From NCBI GenBank assembly GCA_029960085.1, contig JASCPG010000001.1, forward strand, positions 1-64,000: a stretch of 64,000 bases of DNA, written 5' to 3'. The stretch's first letter is position 1, and the number at the start of each line of letters is the position of its first letter. The notes under the pieces were generated by a model that was given only the letters and a program-made list of their open reading frames with translations, was not told the DNA's origin and did no database searches. Shown here piece after piece: positions 8,277 to 16,376 of this stretch. The DNA comes from Microbacteriaceae bacterium PS02067 (GTDB lineage Bacteria; Actinomycetota; Actinomycetes; Actinomycetales; Microbacteriaceae). Made by a program: the position numbers and the translations under genes.

Positions 8277-10112
8277 TCAGCCGAGCGGCACGTTCGTGGT
8301 CGTGACGGGCACCGTGTAGAGATCCTCGATGTCCTTCGCGAAGTCGCCCAGGATCACGTTGCGCTTGATGCTCATCTTCGGCGTCAGGTGTCCGCTCGCC
8401 TCGGTCCACTCCGTGTCGAGGATCGTGAACTTGCGGATCGACTCGGCGCGCGACACGCGCTTGTTCGCGATGTCGACCGCGCGCTGGACCTCCTCGCGGA
8501 CCTTCGGGTTCTTCGCGGCATCCGCCAGCGACATGTCTCCGGGGAGGCCGTTGTTCGCAAGCCATGCGGGGAGCATCTCGGGGTCGAGGGTCACCAGCGC
8601 CGAGATGAACGGCTTCTGGTCGCCGACGACGACGACCTGACCGACGATCGGGTTGGCGCGGATAGGGTCCTCGAGTGCGGCCGGAGCGACGTTCTTGCCA
8701 CCGGCGGTGACGATGATCTCCTTCTTGCGGCCGGTGATCGTGAGGAAGCCCTCGGCGTCGAAGGAGCCGAGGTCGCCCGTCAGGAACCAGTCGCCGTCGA
8801 AGGCGGCAGCCGTCGCCTCGGGGTTGCGCCAGTACTCCTTGAAGACGTTGATGCCGCGCACCTCGATCTCGCCGTCCTCGGCGAGCCGGACGCCGACGCC
8901 CGGGAGGACGGGGCCGACCGTCCCGATCTTCGACTTCTTCGCGAGGTTGACCGTCGCGGGCGCTGTGGTCTCGGTGAGACCGTACCCCTCGAGGATCGTC
9001 ACGCCGAGGCTGTGGAAGAAGTGGCCGAGGCGGGGGCCGAGCGGCGCCGAGCCCGAGACGGCGTAGGTGACCCGCCCGCCCATCGCGGCGCGGAGCTTCG
9101 AATAGACGAGCTTGTCGAACAGGGCGAACTTGATCCGCGTGCCGAGCGGGACCTTCTTGCCCTCTTGCAGCAGCGTCGAATGCTGGATGGCCGTGTGCGC
9201 GGCGGCGCGGAAGATCTTGCCCTTGCCGCCGGCCTCCGCCTTCTGCTCGGCCGAGTTGTACACCTTCTCGAAGACGCGCGGCACGGCGAGGAGGAACGTG
9301 GGTTGGAACGAGCCGAGCGCGGGGAGGAGCTGCGTCGTGTCGGGCTGGTGGCCGGTCTTCACGCCGGCGTGGATGTCGAGGATCGAGATGAAGCGCGCGA
9401 AGACGTGTGCCGTCGTGATGAACAGCAGCGTCGAAGCGCCGGGTGTGTTGACGACCTCTTCGAGCGACTTCGCGGAGTTGCGGGAGAGCTCGACGAAGTT
9501 GCTGTGCGTGAGGACGCAGCCCTTCGGGCGACCGGTCGATCCCGATGTGTAGATGAGGGTCGCGATGTCGGAGCCGACGGCGAGGTTCCGCCGACGCTCG
9601 ATCTCGTCGTCGGAGACGTCGGTGCCGCCTGCGCGGAGTGTGTCGAGGGCGCCGGATGCCATCGTCCAGGCGTCGCGGATGAGCGGCACCTCGGCGCGGA
9701 TCTCGTCGACCCGGGCGGCGTGCTCCGCAGTTTCGGACAGCACCGCGATCGCGCCCGAGTCGGAGAGGATCCAGCTGATCTGGGCGGCGGAGCTCGTCTC
9801 GTAGACGGGGACCATGACCGCGCCCGCGAAGAACAGGGCGAAATCGACGAGCGTCCACTCGTACGTCGTGCGGGCGATGAAGGCGACCTTGTCGCCGGGC
9901 TCGATACCGGCGGCGACGAACCCCTTGGCGAGGGCGATGACGTCGCGCTGGAAGGCGGCGGCGGTGATGTCGCGCCACCCGTCGCCCTCGGGGACGGAGA
10001 ACAGCGCAAGGGACGGGGTGGCCTTCACCCGCTCGACGAGCAGGTCGGTGATGTTGGCGTTCGGATCGGCGGGAACGATCGCGGGGACTTCGAACTGGAC
10101 GGCGGCGCTCAT
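8277..10112 (-). CDS. long-chain fatty acid-CoA ligase (AMP-forming), FadD15-like
   Basis: A 611-aa acyl-activating enzyme that makes acyl-AMP, then acyl-CoA, from a fatty acid, ATP and CoA. The AMP-binding loop Y-T-S-G-S-T-G-R-P-K-G is at 188-198, followed by E-G-Y-G-L-T-E-T (A5-type motif) and, near the C-terminus, T-G-D-L and G-R-K-K-E-I. Size and motif order fit the bacterial long-chain class (FadD15 of mycobacteria). I chose ATG 10112 because GAAGGAG lies 9 nt upstream; longer in-frame starts would run past the likely promoter (10163-10168). Substrate chain length cannot be read from sequence. Confidence 0.9.
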   Translation of the reverse strand: MSAAVQFEVPAIVPADPNANITDLLVERVKATPSLALFSVPEGDGWRDITAAAFQRDVIALAKGFVAAGIEPGDKVAFIARTTYEWTLVDFALFFAGAVMVPVYETSSAAQISWILSDSGAIAVLSETAEHAARVDEIRAEVPLIRDAWTMASGALDTLRAGGTDVSDDEIERRRNLAVGSDIATLIYTSGSTGRPKGCVLTHSNFVELSRNSAKSLEEVVNTPGASTLLFITTAHVFARFISILDIHAGVKTGHQPDTTQLLPALGSFQPTFLLAVPRVFEKVYNSAEQKAEAGGKGKIFRAAAHTAIQHSTLLQEGKKVPLGTRIKFALFDKLVYSKLRAAMGGRVTYAVSGSAPLGPRLGHFFHSLGVTILEGYGLTETTAPATVNLAKKSKIGTVGPVLPGVGVRLAEDGEIEVRGINVFKEYWRNPEATAAAFDGDWFLTGDLGSFDAEGFLTITGRKKEIIVTAGGKNVAPAALEDPIRANPIVGQVVVVGDQKPFISALVTLDPEMLPAWLANNGLPGDMSLADAAKNPKVREEVQRAVDIANKRVSRAESIRKFTILDTEWTEASGHLTPKMSIKRNVILGDFAKDIEDLYTVPVTTTNVPLG

Positions 10113-10162
10113 GGGCGGCAACTCCTTCGGTACCGGGTGGCGTCGGGTGACGGCTGGGATCG

Positions 10163-10168
10163 AGTCTA
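10163..10168 (-). promoter_or_regulatory. candidate -10 box of the acyl-CoA ligase gene
   Basis: TAGACT on the minus strand, 50 nt upstream of the ATG at 10112. It is divergent from the glucokinase promoter about 90 bp away. No clear -35. Confidence 0.4.
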
Positions 10169-10239
10169 ACCTTACGTGGCACTCAGTCCCACTGGCGCCG
10201 TTGCCGCACTTATGCCCGGCTGGGTGCACCGCGTGGGAC

Positions 10240-10259
10240 TGTGGAGTCCACACTAGACT
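10240..10259 (+). promoter_or_regulatory. palindromic operator candidate and -10 box of the glucokinase gene
   Basis: TGTGGA-G-TCCACA (10240-10252) is a perfect 6-bp inverted repeat around one base. It sits directly before TAGACT (10254-10259), a good -10. A repressor bound here would block the promoter. The regulator is not identifiable from sequence. Confidence 0.45.
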
Positions 10260-10311
10260 CTCGGGTGCCGTGCCGCCCCTCCTTCAGTCGCGCGCGGGAG
10301 AGAGGAACGCT

Positions 10312-11250
10312 GTGCTCAACGTCGGTATCGACATCGGTGGCACGAAGATCGCCGGCGGTGTGGTCGCCGATGACGGGCGCATCGTCGAGCGCCTGCGCGT
10401 GAGCACACCCGCCGATACGGGTGCGCTCGCGCAGGCTGTCGCCGACATGGTCGGTGAACTGGCGGCGCGCCACGACGTGCACGCCGTCGGCGTCGCGGCC
10501 GCGGGATACATCGACCGTACGCGCTCCGTCATGCTCCACGCCCCGAACATCGACTGGCACGACGCGCCGCTTCGGGAGGAGTTCGAATCGCGCATCGGGC
10601 GATCGGTCACGCTCGAGAACGACGCCAACGCCGCCGGGTGGGGCGAATACCGCTTCGGAGCAGGGCAGGGGGCGACCGACATGGTCATGCTCACTCTCGG
10701 CACGGGTGTCGGCGGGGCCGTCGTCGGCGACGGGCAGCTGCTCATCGGCGCGAACGGCAGCGCGGCCGAACTCGGCCACGTCCGGTTCGTGCGCGGCGGT
10801 CGTCCGTGCGGCTGCGGACAGTCCGGATGCCTCGAGCAGTACGCCTCCGGCCGCGCGCTCCAGCGTGAGATCGCGGATATCATCGACGCCGGCGAGATCG
10901 GCGCACGTCTCGCGGCCCATCGCGGGGCATCCGGCATCGTCGCAGGGCGCGACCTCGCGAACCTCCTCGACGACGGCGATGTCGGCGCGCTCGAGGCGAT
11001 CCGTCGCGTCGCCACGGCGCTCGGCGAGGCGTGCGGTGCGTTCCAGGCGGTGCTCGATCCCGAGCTGTACGTCATCGGCGGGGGAGTCGCCGACCTCGGC
11101 GAGCGGCTGCTCGAGCCGACCCGCATCGCGTACGAGACCTCGCTCCCCGGGTTCGGCGAGCGCCCGACGGCGCGCTTCGTGGCGGCGTCGCTCGGCAACG
11201 ACGCGGGCCTCGTCGGCGTGGCCGACCTCGCCGGGCTGCGTAGCCGCTGA
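10312..11250 (+). CDS. glk: ROK-family glucokinase
   Basis: A 312-aa sugar kinase that phosphorylates glucose (or a related hexose) with ATP. It has the N-terminal phosphate loop D-I-G-G-T-K (7-12), E-N-D-A-N-A-A with the catalytic Asp104, H156 and the ROK zinc motif C-G-C-G-Q-S-G-C-L-E (166-175). There is no N-terminal DNA-binding domain, so it is an enzyme rather than a ROK repressor. I chose GTG 10312, next to the ribosome site gggagagagg and directly before the family's V-G-I-D-I-G-G start. The acyltransferase gene follows after 14-17 nt, probably in one transcript. Confidence 0.9.
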   Translation: MLNVGIDIGGTKIAGGVVADDGRIVERLRVSTPADTGALAQAVADMVGELAARHDVHAVGVAAAGYIDRTRSVMLHAPNIDWHDAPLREEFESRIGRSVTLENDANAAGWGEYRFGAGQGATDMVMLTLGTGVGGAVVGDGQLLIGANGSAAELGHVRFVRGGRPCGCGQSGCLEQYASGRALQREIADIIDAGEIGARLAAHRGASGIVAGRDLANLLDDGDVGALEAIRRVATALGEACGAFQAVLDPELYVIGGGVADLGERLLEPTRIAYETSLPGFGERPTARFVAASLGNDAGLVGVADLAGLRSR

Positions 11251-11267
11251 GACCCGAGGAGCGCGTG

Positions 11268-11948
11268 ATGTTCTACTGGTTCATGAAGTACATCGTGATC
11301 GGCCCGATCGTGAAGGCCGTGTTCCGGCCGTGGATCGTGGGCCGCACGAACATCCCCTCCTCGGGCGCGGCGATCATCGCCAGCAATCACCTGTCGGTCA
11401 GCGACTCCATCTTCCTACCGCTCATGATCGACCGACCGATGAGCTTCCTCGCGAAGAGCGACTACTTCACGGGCAAGGGCCTCAAGGGGTGGGCGACGCG
11501 CGTGTTCATGAAGGGCACGGGGCAGATCCCGATCGACCGCACGGGCGGCAAGGCATCCGAAGACTCCCTCAACACGGGACTGCAGGTGCTCGGGCGGGGC
11601 GACCTTCTCGGGATCTACCCCGAAGGGACCCGCAGCCCCGACGGCAAGCTCTACCGTGGGCGCACGGGGCTCGCCCGCATGGCCCTCGAGGCGCGCGTGC
11701 CGGTCGTGCCCGTCGTCATGGTCGACACCGGCGAGATCATGCCGATCGGACGTTCCATCCCGCGGATCGGCCGCGTCGGCATGGTGATCGGCGAACCGCT
11801 CGACTTCTCGCGGTTCGCCGGGATGGAGTCCGACAGATACGTCTTGCGCTCCGTCACCGACGAGATCATGGTCGCCCTGCAGCGGCTCGGCGAGCAGGAA
11901 TACGACGACGTGTACGCCTCGAGCGTCAAGGATCGCCGGCCTGCCTGA
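11268..11948 (+). CDS. 1-acyl-sn-glycerol-3-phosphate acyltransferase (PlsC family)
   Basis: A 226-aa membrane-associated acyltransferase that adds a second acyl chain to lysophosphatidate or a related lipid. The catalytic N-H-L-S-V-S-D (HX4D) is near residue 45 and the substrate motif E-G-T-R-S-P-D-G near 122. A hydrophobic, aromatic N-terminus suggests membrane contact. A GTG lies one codon upstream (11265); I prefer the ATG at 11268 because AGGA is about 8 nt away. The Rv2182c homologue in mycobacteria lies in the same neighbourhood as aroG and pknL. The exact lipid acceptor is open. Confidence 0.85.
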   Translation: MFYWFMKYIVIGPIVKAVFRPWIVGRTNIPSSGAAIIASNHLSVSDSIFLPLMIDRPMSFLAKSDYFTGKGLKGWATRVFMKGTGQIPIDRTGGKASEDSLNTGLQVLGRGDLLGIYPEGTRSPDGKLYRGRTGLARMALEARVPVVPVVMVDTGEIMPIGRSIPRIGRVGMVIGEPLDFSRFAGMESDRYVLRSVTDEIMVALQRLGEQEYDDVYASSVKDRRPA

Positions 11949-11988
11949 GGCCCCTGTCACAGCGGCATCCCGCCCCGATCCGCGCCAG

Positions 11989-11994
11989 TAGACT
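11989..11994 (+). promoter_or_regulatory. leaderless promoter -10 of aroG
   Basis: TAGACT ends 6 nt before the ATG at 12001, which places the expected transcript start on or next to the A of the start codon. No ribosome site fits between. Confidence 0.6.
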
Positions 11995-12000
11995 GGCCGA

Positions 12001-13338
12001 ATGCCCTCCCTGCACGCGAATCTCGATCACTGGCGCACGCTCCCGATCAAGCAACAGCCGACCTGGACCGACCTCGACGCCGTCGCCGCGGTGTCCGCCG
12101 AGATCGCCACGCTCCCGCCGCTCGTGTTCGCGGGCGAGGTCGACAACCTCCGCGACCGGCTCGCGAAGGCCGCCGCCGGAGAGGCGTTCCTGCTGCAGGG
12201 CGGCGACTGCGCCGAGACTTTCGCGGGTGCGACGGCCGAGCAGATCCGCAACCGCATCAAGACGGTGCTGCAGATGGCCGTCGTCCTGACCTACGGCGCG
12301 TCCATGCCGGTCGTGAAGATGGGGCGGATGGCGGGTCAGTTCGCCAAGCCCCGTTCGAGCGACACCGAGACGCGCGGCGAGGTCACCCTGCCCGCCTACC
12401 GTGGCGACATCGTCAACGGGTACGACTTCACCGAGGCGTCGCGCACGGCCGACCCGCAGCGGCTGCTGAAGGGCTACCACACTGCGGCATCCACCATCAA
12501 TCTCATCCGTGCGTTCACGCAGGGCGGTTTCGCGGACCTCCGCGAAGTGCACTCGTGGAACCGCGGCTTCGCGCAGAACCCGGCCAACCAGCAGTACGAG
12601 CGCCTCGCGACCGAGATCGATCGGGCCATCAAGTTCATGGAGGCGGCGGGCGCCGACTTCGACTCGCTCCGCGGCGTCGAGTTCTACACGGGCCACGAGG
12701 GCCTGCTGATGGACTACGAGCGGCCGATGACCCGCATCGACTCGCGCACGCAGACGCCGTACAACACGTCGGCGCATTTCCTGTGGATCGGTGAGCGCAC
12801 GCGCGAGCTCGACGGCGCGCACGTCGACTACTTCTCCAAGATCCGGAACCCCATCGGGGTGAAGCTCGGGCCGTCGACGTCGCCCGAGACCGCGATCGAG
12901 CTCATCGAGAAGCTCGACCCCGAACGCGAGCCCGGGCGTCTGACGTTCATCACGCGGATGGGCGCCGGCAAGATCCGCGACGCGCTGCCGCCGCTGCTCG
13001 AAGCCGTGAAGGCGACGGGCGCGACCCCGCTGTGGGTGACCGACCCCATGCACGGCAACGGCATCACGACGCCGACCGGGTACAAGACGCGTCGCTTCGA
13101 CGACGTCGTGGACGAGGTGCGCGGCTTCTTCGAGGCGCACCGTGCCGTCGGGACCTTCCCCGGAGGCATCCACGTCGAATTGACCGGTGACGACGTGACC
13201 GAGTGCCTGGGCGGCTCGGAGCAGATCGACGAGGCGACCCTCGCGACCCGCTACGAGAGCCTGTGCGACCCGCGCCTGAACCACATGCAGTCGCTGGAAC
13301 TCGCCTTCCTCGTCGCCGAAGAGCTCGAGAAGCTCTGA
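12001..13338 (+). CDS. aroG: class II 3-deoxy-7-phosphoheptulonate (DAHP) synthase
   Basis: A 445-aa enzyme joining phosphoenolpyruvate and erythrose 4-phosphate in the first step of the shikimate pathway. It is of the plant-like class II, as in M. tuberculosis aroG (Rv2178c). Family signatures include L-Q-G-G-D-C-A-E-T-F (about 64-73), K-M-G-R-M-A-G-Q-F-A-K-P-R-S (about 103-116), Y-T-G-H-E-G-L (about 229) and W-V-T-D-P-M-H-G-N (about 345). Full length. It lies close to the PASTA kinase and ids genes, as pknL, Rv2175c and idsA2 do in mycobacteria. Likely transcribed alone from a leaderless promoter. Confidence 0.96.
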   Translation: MPSLHANLDHWRTLPIKQQPTWTDLDAVAAVSAEIATLPPLVFAGEVDNLRDRLAKAAAGEAFLLQGGDCAETFAGATAEQIRNRIKTVLQMAVVLTYGASMPVVKMGRMAGQFAKPRSSDTETRGEVTLPAYRGDIVNGYDFTEASRTADPQRLLKGYHTAASTINLIRAFTQGGFADLREVHSWNRGFAQNPANQQYERLATEIDRAIKFMEAAGADFDSLRGVEFYTGHEGLLMDYERPMTRIDSRTQTPYNTSAHFLWIGERTRELDGAHVDYFSKIRNPIGVKLGPSTSPETAIELIEKLDPEREPGRLTFITRMGAGKIRDALPPLLEAVKATGATPLWVTDPMHGNGITTPTGYKTRRFDDVVDEVRGFFEAHRAVGTFPGGIHVELTGDDVTECLGGSEQIDEATLATRYESLCDPRLNHMQSLELAFLVAEELEKL

Positions 13339-13453
13339 CGCTCGCGCGGCCGACCCGCTCTTGCCCGCCGGCCTGCGCGGTTCGTCCACCGCTCGGTTCG
13401 TCGGCCGCCCGGTCCGTCGGCCGCCGGCCCGTCCCGCGTCCGTCTGTCTCGAA

Positions 13454-13524
13454 AGCAGGGCGAACCGCCCCCGCGGCGGTATCTCGGCCTCGCTGAAGCC
13501 GATCCGCCCTGCTCTCGGAACGCG
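13454..13524. repeat. ~70-bp inverted-repeat element, copy 1
   Basis: AGCAGGGCG at 13454-13462 pairs with CGCCCTGCT at 13505-13513, enclosing a CG-rich interior; ctcggaacgcg follows. The same layout recurs at 13713-13783. Confidence 0.6.
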
Positions 13525-13712
13525 GAGCACCAGCATCGCCGACCGTCCGCGGTGACCGGGCTCGCCCACCCAGGCAGTGACTCGCCTCGCCGGACGCACC
13601 CGCCGCTGGGAGCGCCCTCGTCGACGCGGCGCACCCCCGCCGGGCGCATCCTCCGCTGCCAAGGTTCACCCGGCGCCGGACGAGGCCGGTACGGGCCTCA
13701 ACGCGCTGCGGA

Positions 13713-13783
13713 GGCAGGGCGAGCCGCACCTTCCGCGGCGAGTCGGCGCGGCTGAGGCCGATTCGCCCTGCTTTCGGAACGCG
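13713..13783. repeat. ~70-bp inverted-repeat element, copy 2
   Basis: GGCAGGGCG at 13713-13721 pairs with CGCCCTGCT at 13764-13772, followed by ttcggaacgcg. It shares arms, order and tail with copy 1, but the interior has diverged. Confidence 0.6.
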
Positions 13784-13860
13784 CGAAGGCTCGCGCGGGG
13801 CGGTTGGTGGTGTTCGCGGCGAGGCTCCCAGCCGCGGGAGGGGCGGCAGCGAGGGCGCGG

Positions 13861-13929
13861 GCTGGGTCGGCCCTACGGCTGGGTCGGCCCTGCGGCTGGG
13901 TCGGGCCCTACGGCTGGATCGGGCCTGCG
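13861..13929. repeat. tandem array of four 17-18-bp units
   Basis: Units start at 13861, 13878, 13895 and 13913 and follow gctgggtcgg(g)ccctacg, with alternating ctacg and ctgcg ends. A fifth, degraded unit runs into the kinase stop codon at 13936-13938. Copy number could vary by slippage. Confidence 0.75.
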
Positions 13930-13935
13930 GCGGGG

Positions 13936-15900
13936 TCAGCCCTGCAGGAAGCAGAGGATCGGCGTCAGCGTGATGGTCGCGCCGCGCGGGGCCGTGCCGG
14001 TCGGGCTGTAGCTCTCGACGCAGTAGATGTCCCAGTACTTGCCGCCGAGCGGGATGTCGGCGTCGTTGATGCCGGCGTTCACCTTGAAGCCGTCGGCCTG
14101 CAGCGCGGTGACGGCCTTGCGGATCGTCGAGCCGGTCACGTTCTTGACCGCCACCGGCTCCGGGCCCTTCGAGACGACGAGCGTCACGGTGTCGCCCGGG
14201 CGGAAGGGGCCGCCACCGTCGCGGTCCGCGACACGGATGACATCGCCCGCGTCGACGTCCGCGCTGAACTCCTCGGTCGAAGCGACCGTGAGCTCGACCG
14301 CCTTGAGCGTGCTCGTGGCCTCAGCGAGGCGCCGCCCGACGACGTCGGGGAACGGCCCGGCAGACACCTCGAACGAGACCGTCGAGGTCTCGAGCGCACG
14401 GCAGCCGTCGGTGCAGGGGATCGCCTCGCCACCACCCGGGGGAGTGATCGAGGCCGACACCACGGTGCCCACGGGCGAGTCCGTGAACAGGCGCGAGGGG
14501 TCTCCGGATGCCGTGATGAACAGCTCCTCGAGGCTCTGCGTCACCTCGTCGAGGGTCTTTCCCCCCAGTGCGCCGATGTCGTGCGGCTGAGGTCCGAGGG
14601 AGATCACGACCGTGACGGAGGCGTTCTTGTCGACGCGTGTGCCGGCGGCGGGATCCGTCGCGATCGTCTGCCCTGTGGGCACGTCGCGGCTGAATTCCTC
14701 GCCCGGCACCGCCACGAGGGACCACTCCTGGAGGATCGCGGTGGCCTCCGCGATGCTCTTCCCCTCGACATCGGGCACGGCGACCATCGAGCCCGGGCCC
14801 GAGCCGAACCACCAGCCCGCGCCTCCCGCGGCACCGGCCAGCAGCAGCACGAGGACGAGGAGCCACGCGCCCCTGCCGGCATTCCGCCGGGCACGGCGAC
14901 GCAGTCGCGTGGCGTTGTCGACGTCGTCGGTGACGGTCGGGGCGGTGAAGCTCCCCGGGAGCACCTTCGTCACTTCGCCGGAATCGATGCCGTCGTCGAT
15001 GATCGCGGCGCGCACCGTGCTCGTCGTGGGCGTCCGCACGACGTGCGGGAACACGCCGAGATCCTTCTCGATCTCGCGCAGCCGGTCGAGCATCTCCCGT
15101 GCGTCGGTGGGTCGCTCGTCGGGGGAGCGCTCGGTCGCCCACATGACGAGCTCGTCGAGCTGTTCGGGGATGGCGGGGTTCTTCGCGCTCGGCCGCGGCA
15201 CCGAGTCGGTGGCGTGCTGGTACGCGATCTGCATGGGCTGCTCGCCCTTGTACGGCTGCTCGCCGACGAGCATCTCGTAGAGCATGATGCCGAGCGCGTA
15301 GATGTCGCTGCGGGCGTCGGCGGTGCCGCGGGTGACGAGTTCGGGGGCAAGGTATGCGATCGTGCCCATGAGCATCTGACCGCTCGCCGTGTTCGCCGTC
15401 GTCGCCCGTGCGAGGCCGAAATCACCGATCTTGATGCGCCCGTCCTCGGCGAGGAGCACGTTCTCGGGCTTCACGTCGCGGTGGACGATCCCGGCGCGGT
15501 GCGCGGCCGCGAGGCCGGACAGCACGGCATCCATGATCGTGATCGTCTGCGGGATCGACAGCCGCTTCTGTTCGCGCAGGAGGTCGCGCAGCGTGATGCC
15601 GGGCAGGTACTCCATGACGAGATAGGCCATCTCGCCGTCCTGACCCTGGTCGAAGACGTTGACCACGTGCGGGTCGGCGAGGCGCGCGGCGGCGCGGGCC
15701 TCCTGGATGAACCGACCCTGGAAGACCGTGTCGTCCGAGAGGTGCCCGTGCATGACCTTCAGCGCCACGCGACGCTCGAGGCGCAGGTCGGTCGCGACGT
15801 ACACGGTCGCCATTCCGCCGCGGGCGATGCGAGCACGCACCCGGTACCGGCCGTCGACCAGACGGCCGATCAGCGGGTCGGTCTGCTGGCTCGTGCTCAC
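13936..15900 (-). CDS. pknL: membrane Ser/Thr protein kinase with PASTA domains
   Basis: A 654-aa receptor kinase. The cytoplasmic kinase domain (about 18-285) has the glycine loop A-R-G-G-M-A-T-V, Lys48, H-R-D-V-K-P-E-N (140-147), D-F-G (160-162), a Thr-rich activation loop (167-171) and A-P-E (185-187). A juxtamembrane linker and one transmembrane helix (about 345-365) follow. Outside are about four PASTA repeats (starting near 373, 443, 520 and 590), which bind muropeptides or lipid II in this family. The divergent Rv2175c-like gene and nearby aroG and ids genes match the mycobacterial pknL locus. The symbol rests on locus, since mycobacterial PknL itself lacks PASTA domains. GTG start 6 nt from a -10 box. 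Confidence 0.85.
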   Translation of the reverse strand: MSTSQQTDPLIGRLVDGRYRVRARIARGGMATVYVATDLRLERRVALKVMHGHLSDDTVFQGRFIQEARAAARLADPHVVNVFDQGQDGEMAYLVMEYLPGITLRDLLREQKRLSIPQTITIMDAVLSGLAAAHRAGIVHRDVKPENVLLAEDGRIKIGDFGLARATTANTASGQMLMGTIAYLAPELVTRGTADARSDIYALGIMLYEMLVGEQPYKGEQPMQIAYQHATDSVPRPSAKNPAIPEQLDELVMWATERSPDERPTDAREMLDRLREIEKDLGVFPHVVRTPTTSTVRAAIIDDGIDSGEVTKVLPGSFTAPTVTDDVDNATRLRRRARRNAGRGAWLLVLVLLLAGAAGGAGWWFGSGPGSMVAVPDVEGKSIAEATAILQEWSLVAVPGEEFSRDVPTGQTIATDPAAGTRVDKNASVTVVISLGPQPHDIGALGGKTLDEVTQSLEELFITASGDPSRLFTDSPVGTVVSASITPPGGGEAIPCTDGCRALETSTVSFEVSAGPFPDVVGRRLAEATSTLKAVELTVASTEEFSADVDAGDVIRVADRDGGGPFRPGDTVTLVVSKGPEPVAVKNVTGSTIRKAVTALQADGFKVNAGINDADIPLGGKYWDIYCVESYSPTGTAPRGATITLTPILCFLQG

Positions 15901-15906
15901 CCTGTG

Positions 15907-15912
15907 ATTCTA
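15907..15912 (-). promoter_or_regulatory. leaderless promoter -10 of the PASTA kinase gene
   Basis: On the minus strand TAGAAT ends 6 nt before the GTG at 15900. It is close to the TATAAT consensus. Confidence 0.6.
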
Positions 15913-15985
15913 GGGAGCGGATGCTGAAAGCCCCGGGAACGCCTCACCCTGCGCGGTCGTTGGTGCTGACCGCCGCCAGGGGTGG

Positions 15986-15991
15986 GATAGT
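15986..15991 (+). promoter_or_regulatory. candidate -10 of the Rv2175c-like gene
   Basis: GATAGT ends 6 nt before the GTG at 15998. The intervening ggaggg could equally be a ribosome site, so leaderless status is uncertain. The kinase promoter on the other strand is about 75 bp away. Confidence 0.4.
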
Positions 15992-15997
15992 GGAGGG

Positions 15998-16348
15998 GTG
16001 ACCGACGTTCCCGCCACGCCCGCCACTGTCTCGTGGCTCACCATGCCCGAACTCGTCGAGGCTCTGGGCGAGCCGCTGGGGCGGATCCGCCGCCTCCTCG
16101 ACGACCACCACCTCGTCGGCAGCAAGCGGCACGGCGCGTTCGCGGTGCCCGACGTCTTCCTCGTCGACGGCGCGCCGCTGGCCTCGCTGCGCGGCACGAT
16201 CATCGTGCTGCAGGACGCGGGTTTCACCGACGACGAGCTCATCGACTGGCTCCTCGCCGAGGAGGAGTCGATCGGACTCGCCCCCATCGAGGCGCTGCGC
16301 CGGGGGCGCAAGAGCGAGGTCCGTCGCGTCGCCCAGTCGCTCGCCTGA
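15998..16348 (+). CDS. small DNA-binding protein, Rv2175c-like
   Basis: A 116-aa cytoplasmic protein with a winged helix-turn-helix-like N-terminal half (W-L-T-M-P-E-L-V-E-A-L-G, then R-R-L-L-D-D-H) and an acidic helical C-terminal half (D-D-E-L-I-D-W-L-L-A-E-E-E). In M. tuberculosis the homologue Rv2175c binds DNA and is phosphorylated by the neighbouring kinase PknL, which abolishes binding. The divergent arrangement with the kinase is kept here. A Thr-rich N-terminus (V-P-A-T-P-A-T-V) could hold the phosphosite; that is inference. Confidence 0.8.
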   Translation: MTDVPATPATVSWLTMPELVEALGEPLGRIRRLLDDHHLVGSKRHGAFAVPDVFLVDGAPLASLRGTIIVLQDAGFTDDELIDWLLAEEESIGLAPIEALRRGRKSEVRRVAQSLA

Positions 16349-16376
16349 TCGGCGTCAGACCGGCGTCAGCCCCTCG

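Larger units (their letters stand above)
13339..13935. other. 597-bp non-coding spacer with repeats
   Basis: The region lies between the convergent ends of aroG and the PASTA kinase gene. Frames that stay open here are arginine- and proline-rich and resemble no protein. It holds two copies of a ~70-bp inverted-repeat element and a short tandem array (listed separately). I see no hairpin with a T-run that would serve as a standard terminator. Confidence 0.7.

Noticed and set aside
13804-15927. A 700-codon open frame on the plus strand opposite the PASTA kinase gene
   Set aside because: Arg/His/Asp-rich with no recognisable motif; it is a codon-bias shadow of the kinase gene and also crosses the tandem repeats.
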